Part shown: positions 14,726-23,151 of the stretch, piece after piece | Layout: the number at the start of each line of letters is the position of its first letter | Position numbering within the stretch: position 1 is the first letter of the stretch | From: Kitasatospora azatica KCTC 9699 | Lineage (GTDB): Bacteria > Actinomycetota > Actinomycetes > Streptomycetales > Streptomycetaceae | Direction of reading: 5' to 3' | DNA: 64,000 nucleotides | Assembly (NCBI RefSeq): GCF_000744785.1 | Contig: NZ_JQMO01000002.1 | Span: forward strand, 1,674,001-1,738,000 | Made by a program: the position numbers and the translations under genes | Notes under the pieces: generated by a model | Seen by the model: the letters and a program-made list of their open reading frames with translations, nothing else | The model's database searches: none | Told to the model about the DNA's origin: nothing

Positions 14726-14750
14726 TACCCTAGGGGGGTACGGGTACAGT
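14726..14750 (+). promoter_or_regulatory. CsoR-like operator and -10 box of the copper-associated operon
   Basis: TACCCTAGGGGGGTA (14726-14740) is a near-palindrome close to the TACCCCCTAGGGGGTA type bound by actinobacterial CsoR copper sensors. TACAGT (14745-14750), immediately downstream, can serve as -10, about 33 bases before the GTG at 14783. A perfect version of the motif recurs at 16392. Confidence 0.6.
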
Positions 14751-14782
14751 GGCCGGCAGAGATCGGCACGGGAGGGGAATCG

Positions 14783-15253
14783 GTGAGCGGGCACGGCGCG
14801 ACAGCGAGGCGGGCGGGGGCCCGGCTACTGCTGCTCTGCGCCGTGCTGGTCGGGCTGTTCCTGATGCACGGCGCCCCGGCGACCGCCGTCGGTGGCTGCC
14901 ACGACGGCGCGCGTACCGTCAGCATGCCCAGCCACGCGATGCACCCGGCCGAGCCGGTGGCCGCGCCGGTCCCCGACCCGATGACCGAGCCGATGGCCGA
15001 GCGCCTCTCCCCGGCCGCCACGCACGCCACCGCGAATGCCGCAGCGCACGCTCCGGCGCACGGCGGGAGCTGCCTGGCCACCCAGGCCCGCAGCAGCGTC
15101 CCGCTCCCTGTCGCGGCGGCTGTCGCGGCAGTCCTGGTACTGCAGATCGGTGTGCCGAGGCCGAGGCTCGGCCTCGGCCGCCGCGCCCGGCGCCGGGGAC
15201 CGCCCGACAGCGGGCGACAACTCCTGCTCCAGGTCTGCGTAGCGCGGAACTAG
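14783..15253 (+). CDS. small membrane protein, DUF6153-like, His/Met-containing
   Basis: 156 residues, GTG start with GGAGGGG upstream. It has an N-terminal membrane segment (ARLLLLCAVLVGLFLMHG), an extracytoplasmic stretch with scattered Cys, His and Met (GGCHDG, MPSHAMHP, ATHATANAAAHAPAHGG), and a second hydrophobic helix (VPLPVAAAVAAVLVLQIG) before a basic C-terminus. This arrangement matches small streptomycete DUF6153-type proteins. The metal-ligand residues and the CsoR-like operator upstream suggest a role in copper handling; that is inference. Confidence 0.7.
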   Translation: MSGHGATARRAGARLLLLCAVLVGLFLMHGAPATAVGGCHDGARTVSMPSHAMHPAEPVAAPVPDPMTEPMAERLSPAATHATANAAAHAPAHGGSCLATQARSSVPLPVAAAVAAVLVLQIGVPRPRLGLGRRARRRGPPDSGRQLLLQVCVARN

Positions 15254-15367
15254 GCCGACACCTCCCGGGCCCCGGATCTCCGGTGGCCCGGCACGGTGTC
15301 CTGCTCACTTCGCGCCGCGCCCCGGACAGCCCCTGGCGGCGGCGCGCACCTGGAAAGTAGCCCCAGC

Positions 15368-16306
15368 ATGTCCGCGTTCTCCCGTTCCCGCCGCACCCTC
15401 GCCGCCGTCGCCGGCGCCGCAGCCCTCGCGCTGGCGCTCACCGCCTGCGGCTCCTCGTCCATGAACATGGATTCGCACTCCGGGACCATGGACTCGCACT
15501 CCCCCAGCGCGATGCCGTCCATGCCCTCCATGCCCTCCATGTCCACCATGCCCGGCATGGGTTCCGCCACCAGCGACGGCCTCGCCGACGCCCAGGACGG
15601 CTACCGCCTCAGCGGCCTGCCCGACACTCTCCCGGCCGGCCAGGGAGCCGCGCTGAGGTTCTCCATCACCGCCCCCGACGGCAGGCCGCTCACCGACTTC
15701 GCCGTCGAGCAGACCCAGCGCCTGCACTTCTACGCGATCCGCTCGGACCTGACCGGCTTCCAGCACCTCCACCCCACCCTGGCCGGCGACGGCAGCGGCG
15801 GCTGGACCGCGCAGTTGGCCGCGCCCGAGGCCGGGACCTGGCGGTTCTACGCCTCCTTCACACCGGACAGCGGCCCGGGCAAGGGCCGGGCGTACGTGTT
15901 GAGCCGCACCGCGACCGTCCCCGGTCCGCAGTCCGAGGTCCCGCTGCCCGCGCCCGCCGGCAGTGCGACCACCCCGGACGGCTACACGGTGACGGCCACC
16001 GTCCCGGGCGGGCGGCTGATGGCGGGGATGGCGCACGAGTTGACCGTCACCGTCAGCAAGGACGGCCAACCGGTCACGGACCTCCAGCCGTACCTGGAGA
16101 CGTACGCGCACCTGACCGCCTTCCACGCGGGCGACCAGGCCTTCGCCCATCTGCACCCGGAGACCACGGCGACCGGGGAGCGCGGCGGCCCGACGCTGAC
16201 CTTCCACGCCGAGTTGGCCGAGCCCGGTGACTGGCGACTGTTCCTGCAGTTCCAGACGGCCGGTCAGCTGCACACGGCCGCGTTGACGCTGAACGCGGCG
16301 GGCTGA
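15368..16306 (+). CDS. Met/His-rich lipoprotein, probable copper-binding
   Basis: 312 residues. A lipoprotein signal peptide ends in the lipobox LTAC (ALALALTACGSS), so the protein is anchored outside the membrane. The next ~35 residues are a Met/His/Ser motif string (MNMDSHSGTM, MPSMPSMPSMSTMPGM) of the kind that binds Cu(I)/Cu(II). Two similar beta-sandwich halves follow, each with LHxxxAIRxDLTGFQHLHPT-like or HLTAFHAGDQAFAHLHPE sequence, rich in His pairs. RBS GGAAAG precedes the ATG. It follows the DUF6153-like gene and is probably co-transcribed from the CsoR-like promoter. Confidence 0.8.
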   Translation: MSAFSRSRRTLAAVAGAAALALALTACGSSSMNMDSHSGTMDSHSPSAMPSMPSMPSMSTMPGMGSATSDGLADAQDGYRLSGLPDTLPAGQGAALRFSITAPDGRPLTDFAVEQTQRLHFYAIRSDLTGFQHLHPTLAGDGSGGWTAQLAAPEAGTWRFYASFTPDSGPGKGRAYVLSRTATVPGPQSEVPLPAPAGSATTPDGYTVTATVPGGRLMAGMAHELTVTVSKDGQPVTDLQPYLETYAHLTAFHAGDQAFAHLHPETTATGERGGPTLTFHAELAEPGDWRLFLQFQTAGQLHTAALTLNAAG

Positions 16307-16313
16307 GCCGCAG

Positions 16314-16365
16314 GGTGGTCCGGGGGCGCCGTCGCGTCCGGCGCCCCCGGGACTCCCGGACCACC
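16314..16365. terminator. strong hairpin terminator
   Basis: GGGGGCGCCG (16322-16331) pairs with CGGCGCCCCC (16339-16348); the stem is extended by flanking GGTGGTCC (16314-16321) and GGACCACC (16358-16365). It ends the lipoprotein transcript just ahead of the second CsoR-like operator. Confidence 0.75.
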
Positions 16366-16391
16366 TGGATCACTCCGACGCCGAAGCCGGA

Positions 16392-16408
16392 ATACCCCCA
16401 GGGGGTAT
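16392..16408 (+). promoter_or_regulatory. perfect CsoR-type palindrome upstream of the permease
   Basis: ATACCCCCAGGGGGTAT is a perfect 17-bp palindrome around a central A, matching the (A)TACCCCC-GGGGGTA(T) operators of copper-sensing CsoR repressors. Its right arm runs into TATATG, a possible -10, 50 bases before the permease ATG. No csoR gene lies in the window. Confidence 0.75.
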
Positions 16409-16459
16409 ATGGTTGGCCAGGTCGTTCACCCACCACCGAGGAAAGCGGAGGTCGAGGCC

Positions 16460-17701
16460 ATGTCCGCGATTCGACACGCACTCGCCATCACCGGATCGAT
16501 GACCTGGGAGATCACCTGGGCGCTGATCCTGGGCTTCACCCTCTCCGCGGTGGTCCAGGCCGTGGTGCGCAAGTCCACCATCGTCCGCCTGCTCGGCGAC
16601 GACCGGCCGCGCACCCTGGGCAACGCCGCGCTGCTCGGCGCCGCTTCCTCCTCCTGCTCCTACGCGGCGGTGGCGCTGGCCCGCTCGCTCTTCCGCAAGG
16701 GCGCCGACTTCACCGCGGCGATGGCCTTCGAGATCGCCTCCACCAACCTGGTGGTCGAACTCGGGGTGATCCTGGCGCTGCTGATGGGGTGGCAGTTCAC
16801 GGCGGCCGAGTTCGTCGGCGGACCGATCATGATCCTGGTGCTCGCGGTGCTCTTCCGGCTGCTGCTGCGGTCCAAGCTGCTGCGCGAGGCCCGCGAGCAG
16901 GCCGACCGGGGGCTCGCCGGGTCGATGGAGGGGCATGCCGCGATGGACATGGCGGTCGGGGGCGAGGGCTCGTTCCGCCGCCGGCTGCTCTCCCGGGCGG
17001 GCTTCACCGCCACCTCGCACGTCTTCGTGATGGAGTGGACGGCGATCCTCAAGGACTTGGTGGCGGGCCTGTTCATCGCGGGCGCGATCGCCGCCTGGGT
17101 GCCGGAAAGCTTCTGGCACGCCTTCTTCTTCGAGGGCCACCCACTGGCCAGCAAGATCTGGGGGCCGCTGGTCGGGCCGCTGGTGGCGGTGGTCTCCTTC
17201 GTCTGCTCGATCGGCAACGTGCCGCTGGCGGTGGTGCTCTGGAAGGGCGGGATCAGCTTCGGCGGGGTGGTCTCGTTCATCTTCGCGGACCTGCTGATCC
17301 TGCCGATCCTCAACATCTACCGGAAGTACTACGGGCTGCGGATGGCCGCCTTCCTGGCCGGCACCTTCTACCTGGCGATGGTGGCGGCCGGGTACCTGGT
17401 GGAGATCGTCTTCGGCGGACTGGGGCTGGTGCCGAGCGAGCGGGACGCGGTGATCCCGATGGAGGGGATCAGCTGGAACTACACCACCTGGCTGAACATC
17501 GCCTTCCTGCTGCTGGCCCTGGTGCTGGTGGTGCGGTTCCTGCGGACCGGCGGGCCGGCGATGCTGCGGATGATGGGCGGCTCACCGGACGCGGAGCAGC
17601 ACGACCACGGCCACGGCCACGGCCACGGCCACCAGCACGACCACCAGCACGATGAGCACGATGAGCACCACGGTAACCACGGCCACCAGCACGGCTCCTG
17701 A
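16460..17701 (+). CDS. permease (UPF0718/ArsP-like) with His-rich C-terminal tail
   Basis: 413 residues with about eight to ten membrane helices. The paired permease halves show the family motifs LLGAASSSCSYAAVALARSLFRKGADF and SFVCSIGNVPLAVVLWKGG, which put small residues and cysteines in the middle of the membrane. The last ~35 residues are a His/Asp/Gln run (HDHGHGHGHGHQHDHQHD and on), a likely metal-binding tail in the cytoplasm or periplasm. ATG 16460 has GGAG 10-14 bases upstream. With the CsoR-like palindrome upstream it is plausibly a copper or other soft-metal exporter; substrate is inference. Confidence 0.83.
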   Translation: MSAIRHALAITGSMTWEITWALILGFTLSAVVQAVVRKSTIVRLLGDDRPRTLGNAALLGAASSSCSYAAVALARSLFRKGADFTAAMAFEIASTNLVVELGVILALLMGWQFTAAEFVGGPIMILVLAVLFRLLLRSKLLREAREQADRGLAGSMEGHAAMDMAVGGEGSFRRRLLSRAGFTATSHVFVMEWTAILKDLVAGLFIAGAIAAWVPESFWHAFFFEGHPLASKIWGPLVGPLVAVVSFVCSIGNVPLAVVLWKGGISFGGVVSFIFADLLILPILNIYRKYYGLRMAAFLAGTFYLAMVAAGYLVEIVFGGLGLVPSERDAVIPMEGISWNYTTWLNIAFLLLALVLVVRFLRTGGPAMLRMMGGSPDAEQHDHGHGHGHGHQHDHQHDEHDEHHGNHGHQHGS

Positions 17702-17726
17702 CACTCCGTCCGGCTACGCTCCCCCC

Positions 17727-18899
17727 ATGACACCCCCAGTGATCACCGACGCGCAACGCCGAGCCCGGCTCGGCCGGCGGCACCTGCTGCAGCCGGCCGG
17801 CCGGGCCGCCACAGTGGAGCAGGTCGCCGATGCCGTGGTGGGCCTGCACGCCACCGACGCGGCGACGGTCTACCTCTCCGCCTGCGCCCGGCTCGCCGAG
17901 CCCTCGGCGGCGGAGGTGGAGCGCGCGCTCTACCAGGACGTCACGCTGGTGAAGCTGCTCTCGATGCGGCGCACCATCTTCGCCGTCACCGAGGAGTTCG
18001 CGCCGTACGTCAGCTCCTCCACGGCCCGGGCGATCGCGATGAAGGAGCGGGCCACCCTGGTCAAGCACCTGCTCGCGCACGCCGAGGGCTGGGACGAGGC
18101 GCGGCTGGCCGCGACCGAGCGCGCGGTGCTGGCCGCGCTGGCTGCCCGGGGTGAGGCGACCACCGCCGAACTGTCCAAGGACGTACCGGCGTTGCGCGAG
18201 ACCATGCTGATGTCGGCGGGCAAGGCGTACGAGGGTCGGCAGAGCGTGGGCAGTCGGCTGCTGCGACTGCTGGCCTCGGACGGGCATGTCCGCCGCTGCC
18301 GGCCCCGCGGATCCTGGCTGAGCAGCAGCTACCCATGGGCGCTGGTGCCGCAGTGGCCGGACGTGCCGGCGCGCGAGGCCAAGGCCGAGGTGGTCCGCCG
18401 CTGGCTCGCCCGCTACGCGCCGGCCACCGAGGCGGACGTGAAGTGGTGGACGGGCTGGACGCTCGGCGACACCCGCAAGGCGCTGGCCGATCTGGCCGTG
18501 GCCGAGGTCCGGTTGGAGGACGGAACCAGCGCTCTGGTGCTGCCTGGTGACGTCGAGTCGGCCGAACCCGAGCAGCAGTCCTGGGCCGCGCTGCTGCCGG
18601 CCCTGGATCCGACGGTGATGGGCTGGCGGGGTCGGGACTGGTACCTGCGACCGGAGGACGTGCCCGCGCTCTTCGACCGGGCGGGCAATGCCGGTCCGAC
18701 CGTCTGGTGGAACGGCCGGGTGGTGGGCGGCTGGGCGCAGCGCGCGGACGGTGAACTGGTCTGGCGGCTGTTCTCCGAGCCGGGCGCCGAGGCGCGGGCG
18801 GCGATCGGTGTCGAGGCGGAGCGACTGGCCGGCTGGCTGGGCGAGGTCCGGGTGACGCCGCGCTTCCGCACCCCGCTGGAGCGCGAGCTGGTGAGCTGA
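17727..18899 (+). CDS. winged-helix DNA-binding protein, HTH_42 / AlkZ-like family
   Basis: 390 residues, homologous in layout to the HTH_42 (YcaQ/AlkZ) family, whose studied members are DNA glycosylases that unhook interstrand crosslinks. Tandem winged helices are seen around ATERAVLAALAARGEATTAELSKDV and AKAEVVRRWLARYAPATEADVKWWTGW; the C-terminal beta domain has LLPALDPTVMGWRGRDWYL. At the position where AlkZ enzymes have the catalytic Q-x-Q/D, this protein reads GLHATDAATV, so glycosylase activity is uncertain. The ATG at 17727 follows TACGCT by seven bases with no RBS, indicating a leaderless mRNA. Confidence 0.85.
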   Translation: MTPPVITDAQRRARLGRRHLLQPAGRAATVEQVADAVVGLHATDAATVYLSACARLAEPSAAEVERALYQDVTLVKLLSMRRTIFAVTEEFAPYVSSSTARAIAMKERATLVKHLLAHAEGWDEARLAATERAVLAALAARGEATTAELSKDVPALRETMLMSAGKAYEGRQSVGSRLLRLLASDGHVRRCRPRGSWLSSSYPWALVPQWPDVPAREAKAEVVRRWLARYAPATEADVKWWTGWTLGDTRKALADLAVAEVRLEDGTSALVLPGDVESAEPEQQSWAALLPALDPTVMGWRGRDWYLRPEDVPALFDRAGNAGPTVWWNGRVVGGWAQRADGELVWRLFSEPGAEARAAIGVEAERLAGWLGEVRVTPRFRTPLERELVS

Positions 18900-19033
18900 G
18901 TAGCCGGCGATACCGAACGCATTCAAACAGAACAGCCGACCCCTACCTGCTTCTTGACGCTCAGTCTAAACAGGAGTTCCCTATTTCCAACAGATTGGCT
19001 CATGCTGACCTCACCCCCACCCAGGGAGCGTTC

Positions 19034-20662
19034 ATGCAGGTTCGCCAGGCGACCAGGTCCCTCCTGCGTCGACCACTCGGACGGCGTCGGGCCGCCGCCC
19101 TCACCGTCCTCGCGCTGCTGGTACCCATCGCCCCCGCCGTCGCACTGGCCACCGCGCCGGCCGCCGTGGCGCTGGACAACTCGCTCGCCACCACCCCGCA
19201 GTTGGGCTTCAACGACTGGAACGCGTACGGCTGCGACGTCTCCGAGGCACTGATCAAGTCCACCGCCCAGGCCATGCACACCAACGGCATGCAGGCGGCG
19301 GGCTACTCCTACGTCAACATCGACGACTGCTGGATGACCAAGACCCGCGACGCGAGCGGTGCCTTGGTCCCCGACCCGGTCAAGTTCCCCGACGGCATCA
19401 CCGGCACCGCGGCCTATGTGCACTCGCTGGGCCTGAAGTTGGGGATCTACGAGGACGCGGGCAGCGCCACCTGCGCCGGCTACCCCGGCAGCCTCGGGCA
19501 CGAGACCCAGGACGCCAACTCCTTCGCCGCCTGGGGCGTCGACTACCTGAAGTACGACAACTGCAACAACCAGGGCCTGCCCGCGCAGCCCCGGTACACC
19601 GCGATGCGCGACGCGCTGAAGGCGACCGGGCGTCCGATCCTGTACAGCCTCTGCAACTGGGGTGACGAGTCGCCCTGGCTCTGGGGATCCGGGGTCGGCA
19701 ACTCCTGGCGCACCACCGGTGACATCAACGCCAGTTACAACAGCATGCTCTCCATCTTCCACGCCAACGTGGGCCTGGGCACCTACGCGGGCCCCGGGCA
19801 CTGGAACGACCCGGACATGCTGGAGGTGGGCAACGGTATGTCCGCCACCGAGGACCGCAGCGAGTTCAGCCTCTGGGCCGAGATGGCGGCGCCGCTGATC
19901 TCCGGCACCAACATCGCGGCCGCGAGCGCCGACACGCTCGCCACCCTGACCAACTCCCGGGTCATCGCGGTCGACCAGGACTCCCTCGGCCAGCAGGGCC
20001 ACCTGGTCTCCAGCACCGGCGGCCTGGACGTGCTGGCCAAGCCGCTGGCCAACGGGGACGTCGCCGTTACGCTGTTCAACGAGAACAACTCGCCGGCCAC
20101 GATCAGCACCAGTGCCGCCGCCATCGGCAAGACGGGCGCGGCCGGTTACGGCCTGCTCGACCTGTGGAGCGGGGCCGGCAGCAGCACCACCGGTGCGATC
20201 AGCGCCTCGGTCCCGGCGCACGGCACCGTGATGTACCGGGTCTCGGGCGGCAACGCCGGTACCGTGAACGCGGGTTCGCTGGCGGCCCTCGGCTCCGGGA
20301 AGTGCCTGGACGTCCCGCGGGGCTCCACCACTCGCGGTGCGCAGCTGGAGATCTGGACCTGCAACGGCGGCACCGGCCAGGTCTTCACCCGCACCGCGGC
20401 CAACCAGGCGACCGTTTACGACGGTTCCTCGACGCTCTGCCTGGACGCCTACAACAACCAGACCACGGCGGGCACCAAGGTGGAGACCTGGAGCTGCAAC
20501 GGACAGACCAACCAGCAGTGGCAGTTCAACGCCAACGGCACCATCACCGGTGTCCAGTCCGGCCTCTGCCTGGACGTGACCGGCGGCAGCGTGGCCAACG
20601 GGGCGCTGCTTGAGCTGTGGCCCTGCAACGGCGGCAGCAACCAGCAGTGGGCGCTGAGCTGA
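19034..20662 (+). CDS. secreted GH27 alpha-galactosidase with ricin-type (CBM13) domain
   Basis: 542 residues. The Sec signal peptide (RRRAAALTVLALLVPIAPAVALA) ends near residue 47. The GH27 barrel starts ATTPQLGFNDWNAYGCD; the nucleophile is Asp175 in YLKYDNC and the acid/base is Asp230 in WRTTGDI. After a beta-sandwich, the last ~125 residues are a ricin-B trefoil with repeats ending QVFT, QQWQF and QQWAL and CLDV motifs, which bind galactose or xylan. It releases alpha-galactose from plant galactosides. Start: ATG preceded by GGGAGC. It stands alone between hairpins and a tRNA gene. Confidence 0.93.
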   Translation: MQVRQATRSLLRRPLGRRRAAALTVLALLVPIAPAVALATAPAAVALDNSLATTPQLGFNDWNAYGCDVSEALIKSTAQAMHTNGMQAAGYSYVNIDDCWMTKTRDASGALVPDPVKFPDGITGTAAYVHSLGLKLGIYEDAGSATCAGYPGSLGHETQDANSFAAWGVDYLKYDNCNNQGLPAQPRYTAMRDALKATGRPILYSLCNWGDESPWLWGSGVGNSWRTTGDINASYNSMLSIFHANVGLGTYAGPGHWNDPDMLEVGNGMSATEDRSEFSLWAEMAAPLISGTNIAAASADTLATLTNSRVIAVDQDSLGQQGHLVSSTGGLDVLAKPLANGDVAVTLFNENNSPATISTSAAAIGKTGAAGYGLLDLWSGAGSSTTGAISASVPAHGTVMYRVSGGNAGTVNAGSLAALGSGKCLDVPRGSTTRGAQLEIWTCNGGTGQVFTRTAANQATVYDGSSTLCLDAYNNQTTAGTKVETWSCNGQTNQQWQFNANGTITGVQSGLCLDVTGGSVANGALLELWPCNGGSNQQWALS

Positions 20663-20676
20663 CGCAGTCCCCGCGC

Positions 20677-20711
20677 GCGGGCCGGTCGACCCCGAGGTTC
20701 GACCGGCCCGC
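20677..20711. terminator. hairpin terminator after the alpha-galactosidase
   Basis: A 13-bp perfect stem, GCGGGCCGGTCGA / TCGACCGGCCCGC, with a 9-nt loop, 14 bases after the stop codon. Confidence 0.8.
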
Positions 20712-20723
20712 TGTGCTGTGCGG

Positions 20724-20794
20724 AGGTGGAGATAGGACTCGAACCCATGTACACGGCGTTGCGGGCCGCTGCCTCGCCGCTCGGCCACTCCACC
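20724..20794 (-). tRNA. tRNA-Cys (GCA), atypical or decaying
   Basis: On the minus strand a complete cloverleaf can be drawn: acceptor GGTGGAG/CTCCACC (7 bp), short D arm, anticodon arm GCGGC-CCGCAAC-GCCGT, variable GTAC, T arm ATGGG-TTCGAGT-CCTAT, discriminator U. Anticodon GCA with U73 identifies cysteine. The anticodon loop reads CCGCAAC, so position 33 is C in place of the nearly invariant U and position 38 is C. One G-U pair is present in each of the anticodon and T stems. No encoded CCA. It may be a second, degenerate copy; function is doubtful because U33 forms the U-turn. Confidence 0.75.
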
Positions 20795-20954
20795 CGGCGA
20801 CATGTTGCTGCTGTCGATCATGCCGCACACCGCCCTGGTAGGGCGCCCGGCCGCGCCGCCCTTCACCCGCTCAGTCGTACCAGGTCGACCGGACCCCCGA
20901 CCGAAAGGCCCGTGTACGCTCGGTCGAAAACCTGTTGATCTGATGGAGATTCAG

Positions 20955-21809
20955 ATGACTGACAGTCAGGTGCCCGACTCCGCCCGCCGCTGGCTGATCA
21001 CCGGCGCCAACAGCGGCTTCGGTGCCGCCTTCGCCCGAGCCGCGCTCGCCGCCGGAGACGTCGTGATCGCGGGTGTGCGCCGGCCGGAGAGCATCGCGGC
21101 GCTCCTCGAGGAGTTCCCCGGGCGGATCTCGGCCGTCCGGCTCGACGTGACCGACGCCGAACAGTGCCAACTGGCCGTCAAGAGCGCGATCGAGCAGTAC
21201 GGCCGGATCGACGTGCTGGTCAACAACGCGGGCTACGGCCTGGTCGGCGCAGTCGAGGAGACCAGCGAGGAGGAGCTGCGCGCGATCCTGGAGGTGATGT
21301 TCTTCGGGGCGCTGCGACTGACCCGCCTGGTGCTGCCGCACATGCGCGCCCGGCGCAGCGGCACCATCGTGCAGGTGAGCAGCATGGGCGGGTTCATGTC
21401 CTTCCCGGGCGTGGGCGCCTACAGTGCCGCCAAGGGCGCGCTGGAGCTGGCCACCGAGGCGCTGGCCGGGGAGGTCGCGCCGCTCGGGATCCGCACCCTG
21501 ATCCTCGAACCCGGCGCCTTCCGCACCGAGTTCGCCGGCCCCTCGCTACACGGCGCGACGGTGATCGAGGACTACGAGCCCACCGTCGGCGCGGTGCGCA
21601 GCGGCCTGGCCGCCAGCCATGGCGAGCAGGCGGGCGACCCGGCCAAGGCCGCAGCCGCCCTGATCGCCGCGCTGGAGCTGCCCGAACCGCCGCTGCGCCT
21701 GGCGCTCGGCGCGGATGCGGTGGGTGCCATCCGCGCCAAGCTGGCCACCGTCGCCGCCGAGCTGGACCGGACGGCCCAGCTCAGCGGCAGCACGGCCTTC
21801 GACGCCTGA
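20955..21809 (+). CDS. SDR-family oxidoreductase
   Basis: 284 residues, classical short-chain dehydrogenase. Cofactor loop WLITGANSGFGAAFARAAL (TGxxxGxG), VNNAG at the NNAG position (DVLVNNAGYGLVG), catalytic Ser in VSSMGG and YSAAK active site (GAYSAAKGALELATEAL), then LEPGAFRTEF. An Arg after the first strand (GVRRPES) suggests NADP(H). ATG 20955 has GGAG upstream; an ATG at 20943 is in frame. The upstream region carries TACGCT as a possible -10. Substrate unknown. Confidence 0.9.
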   Translation: MTDSQVPDSARRWLITGANSGFGAAFARAALAAGDVVIAGVRRPESIAALLEEFPGRISAVRLDVTDAEQCQLAVKSAIEQYGRIDVLVNNAGYGLVGAVEETSEEELRAILEVMFFGALRLTRLVLPHMRARRSGTIVQVSSMGGFMSFPGVGAYSAAKGALELATEALAGEVAPLGIRTLILEPGAFRTEFAGPSLHGATVIEDYEPTVGAVRSGLAASHGEQAGDPAKAAAALIAALELPEPPLRLALGADAVGAIRAKLATVAAELDRTAQLSGSTAFDA

Positions 21810-21830
21810 GCTTCGACCTGTCGGTGCTGG

Positions 21831-23108
21831 TCACCGCACCCACAGCTCGGTGCTCTGCTCCGCCACCAACGCGCCGATCCGGGACAGGACTTCGGCCGCG
21901 GGCCGTGGGTCGAGGCGGCGGCCGTCGCGCAGGCGCAGTGCGACCTGCTCGGCGGCCGCCTCCTTGGGGCCGATCACCGCCTGGTACGGGACCAGCCGGG
22001 CGGCCCGGATCCTGGCGCCCAGGCTGCCGTCCTGCGCGCCGAGCAGCTCGACCCGCAGGTCCTGCTCGCGGGCCTGCCGCAGCAGGGCCTCGGCCTGCGG
22101 CAGTTGCTCCTCCGAGACCGGCAGGATCGCCAGTTGGGTGGGCGCGAGCCAGGCCGGGAAGGCCCCGCCGTGCTGCTCGATCAGCTGCGCCACCGCCCGT
22201 TCCACGCTGCCGATGATGCTGCGGTGCACCATGACCGGGCGGTGCTTGGCGCCGTCCGGGCCGATGTAGTGCAGGTCGAACTGCGCCGGCTGGTGGAAGT
22301 CGACCTGGACGGTGGAGAGGGTGGACTCGCGGCCGGTGCTGTCGGCGATCTGGACGTCGATCTTCGGCCCGTAGAACGCCGCCTCGCCCGCCACCGCCTG
22401 GTACTCGATGCCCAGTTCCTCCAGCACCTCGACCAGCAGCGCGGCCGAGCGGCGCCACAGCTCGGGGTCGGCCACGTACTTGCCGCCCTCCCCCGGCAGG
22501 GAGAGACGGTAGCGGACCGGCTCGATGCCGAGCGCGCGGTAGGCCCGCCGGATCAACTCCAGTGCACCGCGTGCCTCCTCGGCCACCTGCTCGACGGTGC
22601 AGAAGATGTGCGCGTCGTTCAGCTGGATCGACCGCACCCTGGTCAGGCCGCCCAGCACGCCGGACCGCTCGGACCGGTACATTCCTCCCAACTCGGCGAT
22701 CCGCAACGGTAGTTCGCGGTAGCTGTGGGAGCGAGAGCGGTACATCAGCGCATGGTGCGGGCACAGGCTCGGCCGCAGCACCAGCTCGTCCTCGCCCATC
22801 TCCATGGGTGGGAACATGTCCTCGCTGTAGTGCGACCAGTGGCCGGAGATCTCGTACAGCTCGCGTTTGCCCAGCACCGGCGAGTACACATGGCGGTAGC
22901 CGGCCCGGCGCTCCTCGCGCCGGATGTACTCCTCCAGGCTGTGCCGGATCGCCGCGCCGTCGGGCAGCCAGTACGGCAGGCCCGCGCCGATCAGCGGGTC
23001 GGTGTCGAACAGGCCGAGCTCCCGGCCCAGCTTGCGGTGGTCGTTCACACGGCGGTCGTTCACGTCGTTCATGGCGTTCATGGCGTTCACGTCGTTCATG
23101 GCACTCAT
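21831..23108 (-). CDS. short threonyl-tRNA synthetase without editing domain
   Basis: 425 residues against ~640-680 for full ThrRS. The N-terminal TGS and editing (SAD) domains are absent; the class II core and anticodon domain remain. Zinc ligands are all visible: Cys in LRPSLCPHH, His in NDAHIFC and His in VHRSIIGSVER. Motif 2 is MYRSERSGVLGGLTRVRSI. The anticodon-binding domain runs APTQLAILPVSEEQLPQAEALL to the end. The N-terminal NDVNAMNAMNDVND repeat precedes the catalytic start RKLGRELGLFDTDPLIGAG. ATG 23108 has GGGAG. It lies behind a Thr-leader attenuator. Likely a secondary, stress- or antibiotic-insensitive ThrRS; without editing it could mischarge serine. Confidence 0.93.
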   Translation of the reverse strand: MSAMNDVNAMNAMNDVNDRRVNDHRKLGRELGLFDTDPLIGAGLPYWLPDGAAIRHSLEEYIRREERRAGYRHVYSPVLGKRELYEISGHWSHYSEDMFPPMEMGEDELVLRPSLCPHHALMYRSRSHSYRELPLRIAELGGMYRSERSGVLGGLTRVRSIQLNDAHIFCTVEQVAEEARGALELIRRAYRALGIEPVRYRLSLPGEGGKYVADPELWRRSAALLVEVLEELGIEYQAVAGEAAFYGPKIDVQIADSTGRESTLSTVQVDFHQPAQFDLHYIGPDGAKHRPVMVHRSIIGSVERAVAQLIEQHGGAFPAWLAPTQLAILPVSEEQLPQAEALLRQAREQDLRVELLGAQDGSLGARIRAARLVPYQAVIGPKEAAAEQVALRLRDGRRLDPRPAAEVLSRIGALVAEQSTELWVR

Positions 23109-23151
23109 GGGGCTCTCCCTCACGGATGGTGAGGCGAACGCCCGCACAGCA

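Noticed and set aside
20724..20794. tRNA-Cys region as a phage or ICE attB
   Set aside because: No integrase gene, no second copy of the tRNA 3' end and no element-like genes are found on either side in the window.
18923..20866. 647-codon minus-strand frame over the alpha-galactosidase
   Set aside because: Antisense shadow of the GH27 gene; no domain, and the plus-strand product has both catalytic Asp residues and a ricin domain. It also overruns the tRNA-Cys region.
21831..23108. ThrRS as part of a biosynthetic cluster resistance gene
   Set aside because: No polyketide, NRPS or other biosynthetic genes are visible within 20 kb on either side, so a self-resistance role cannot be supported; it is left as a possibility only.
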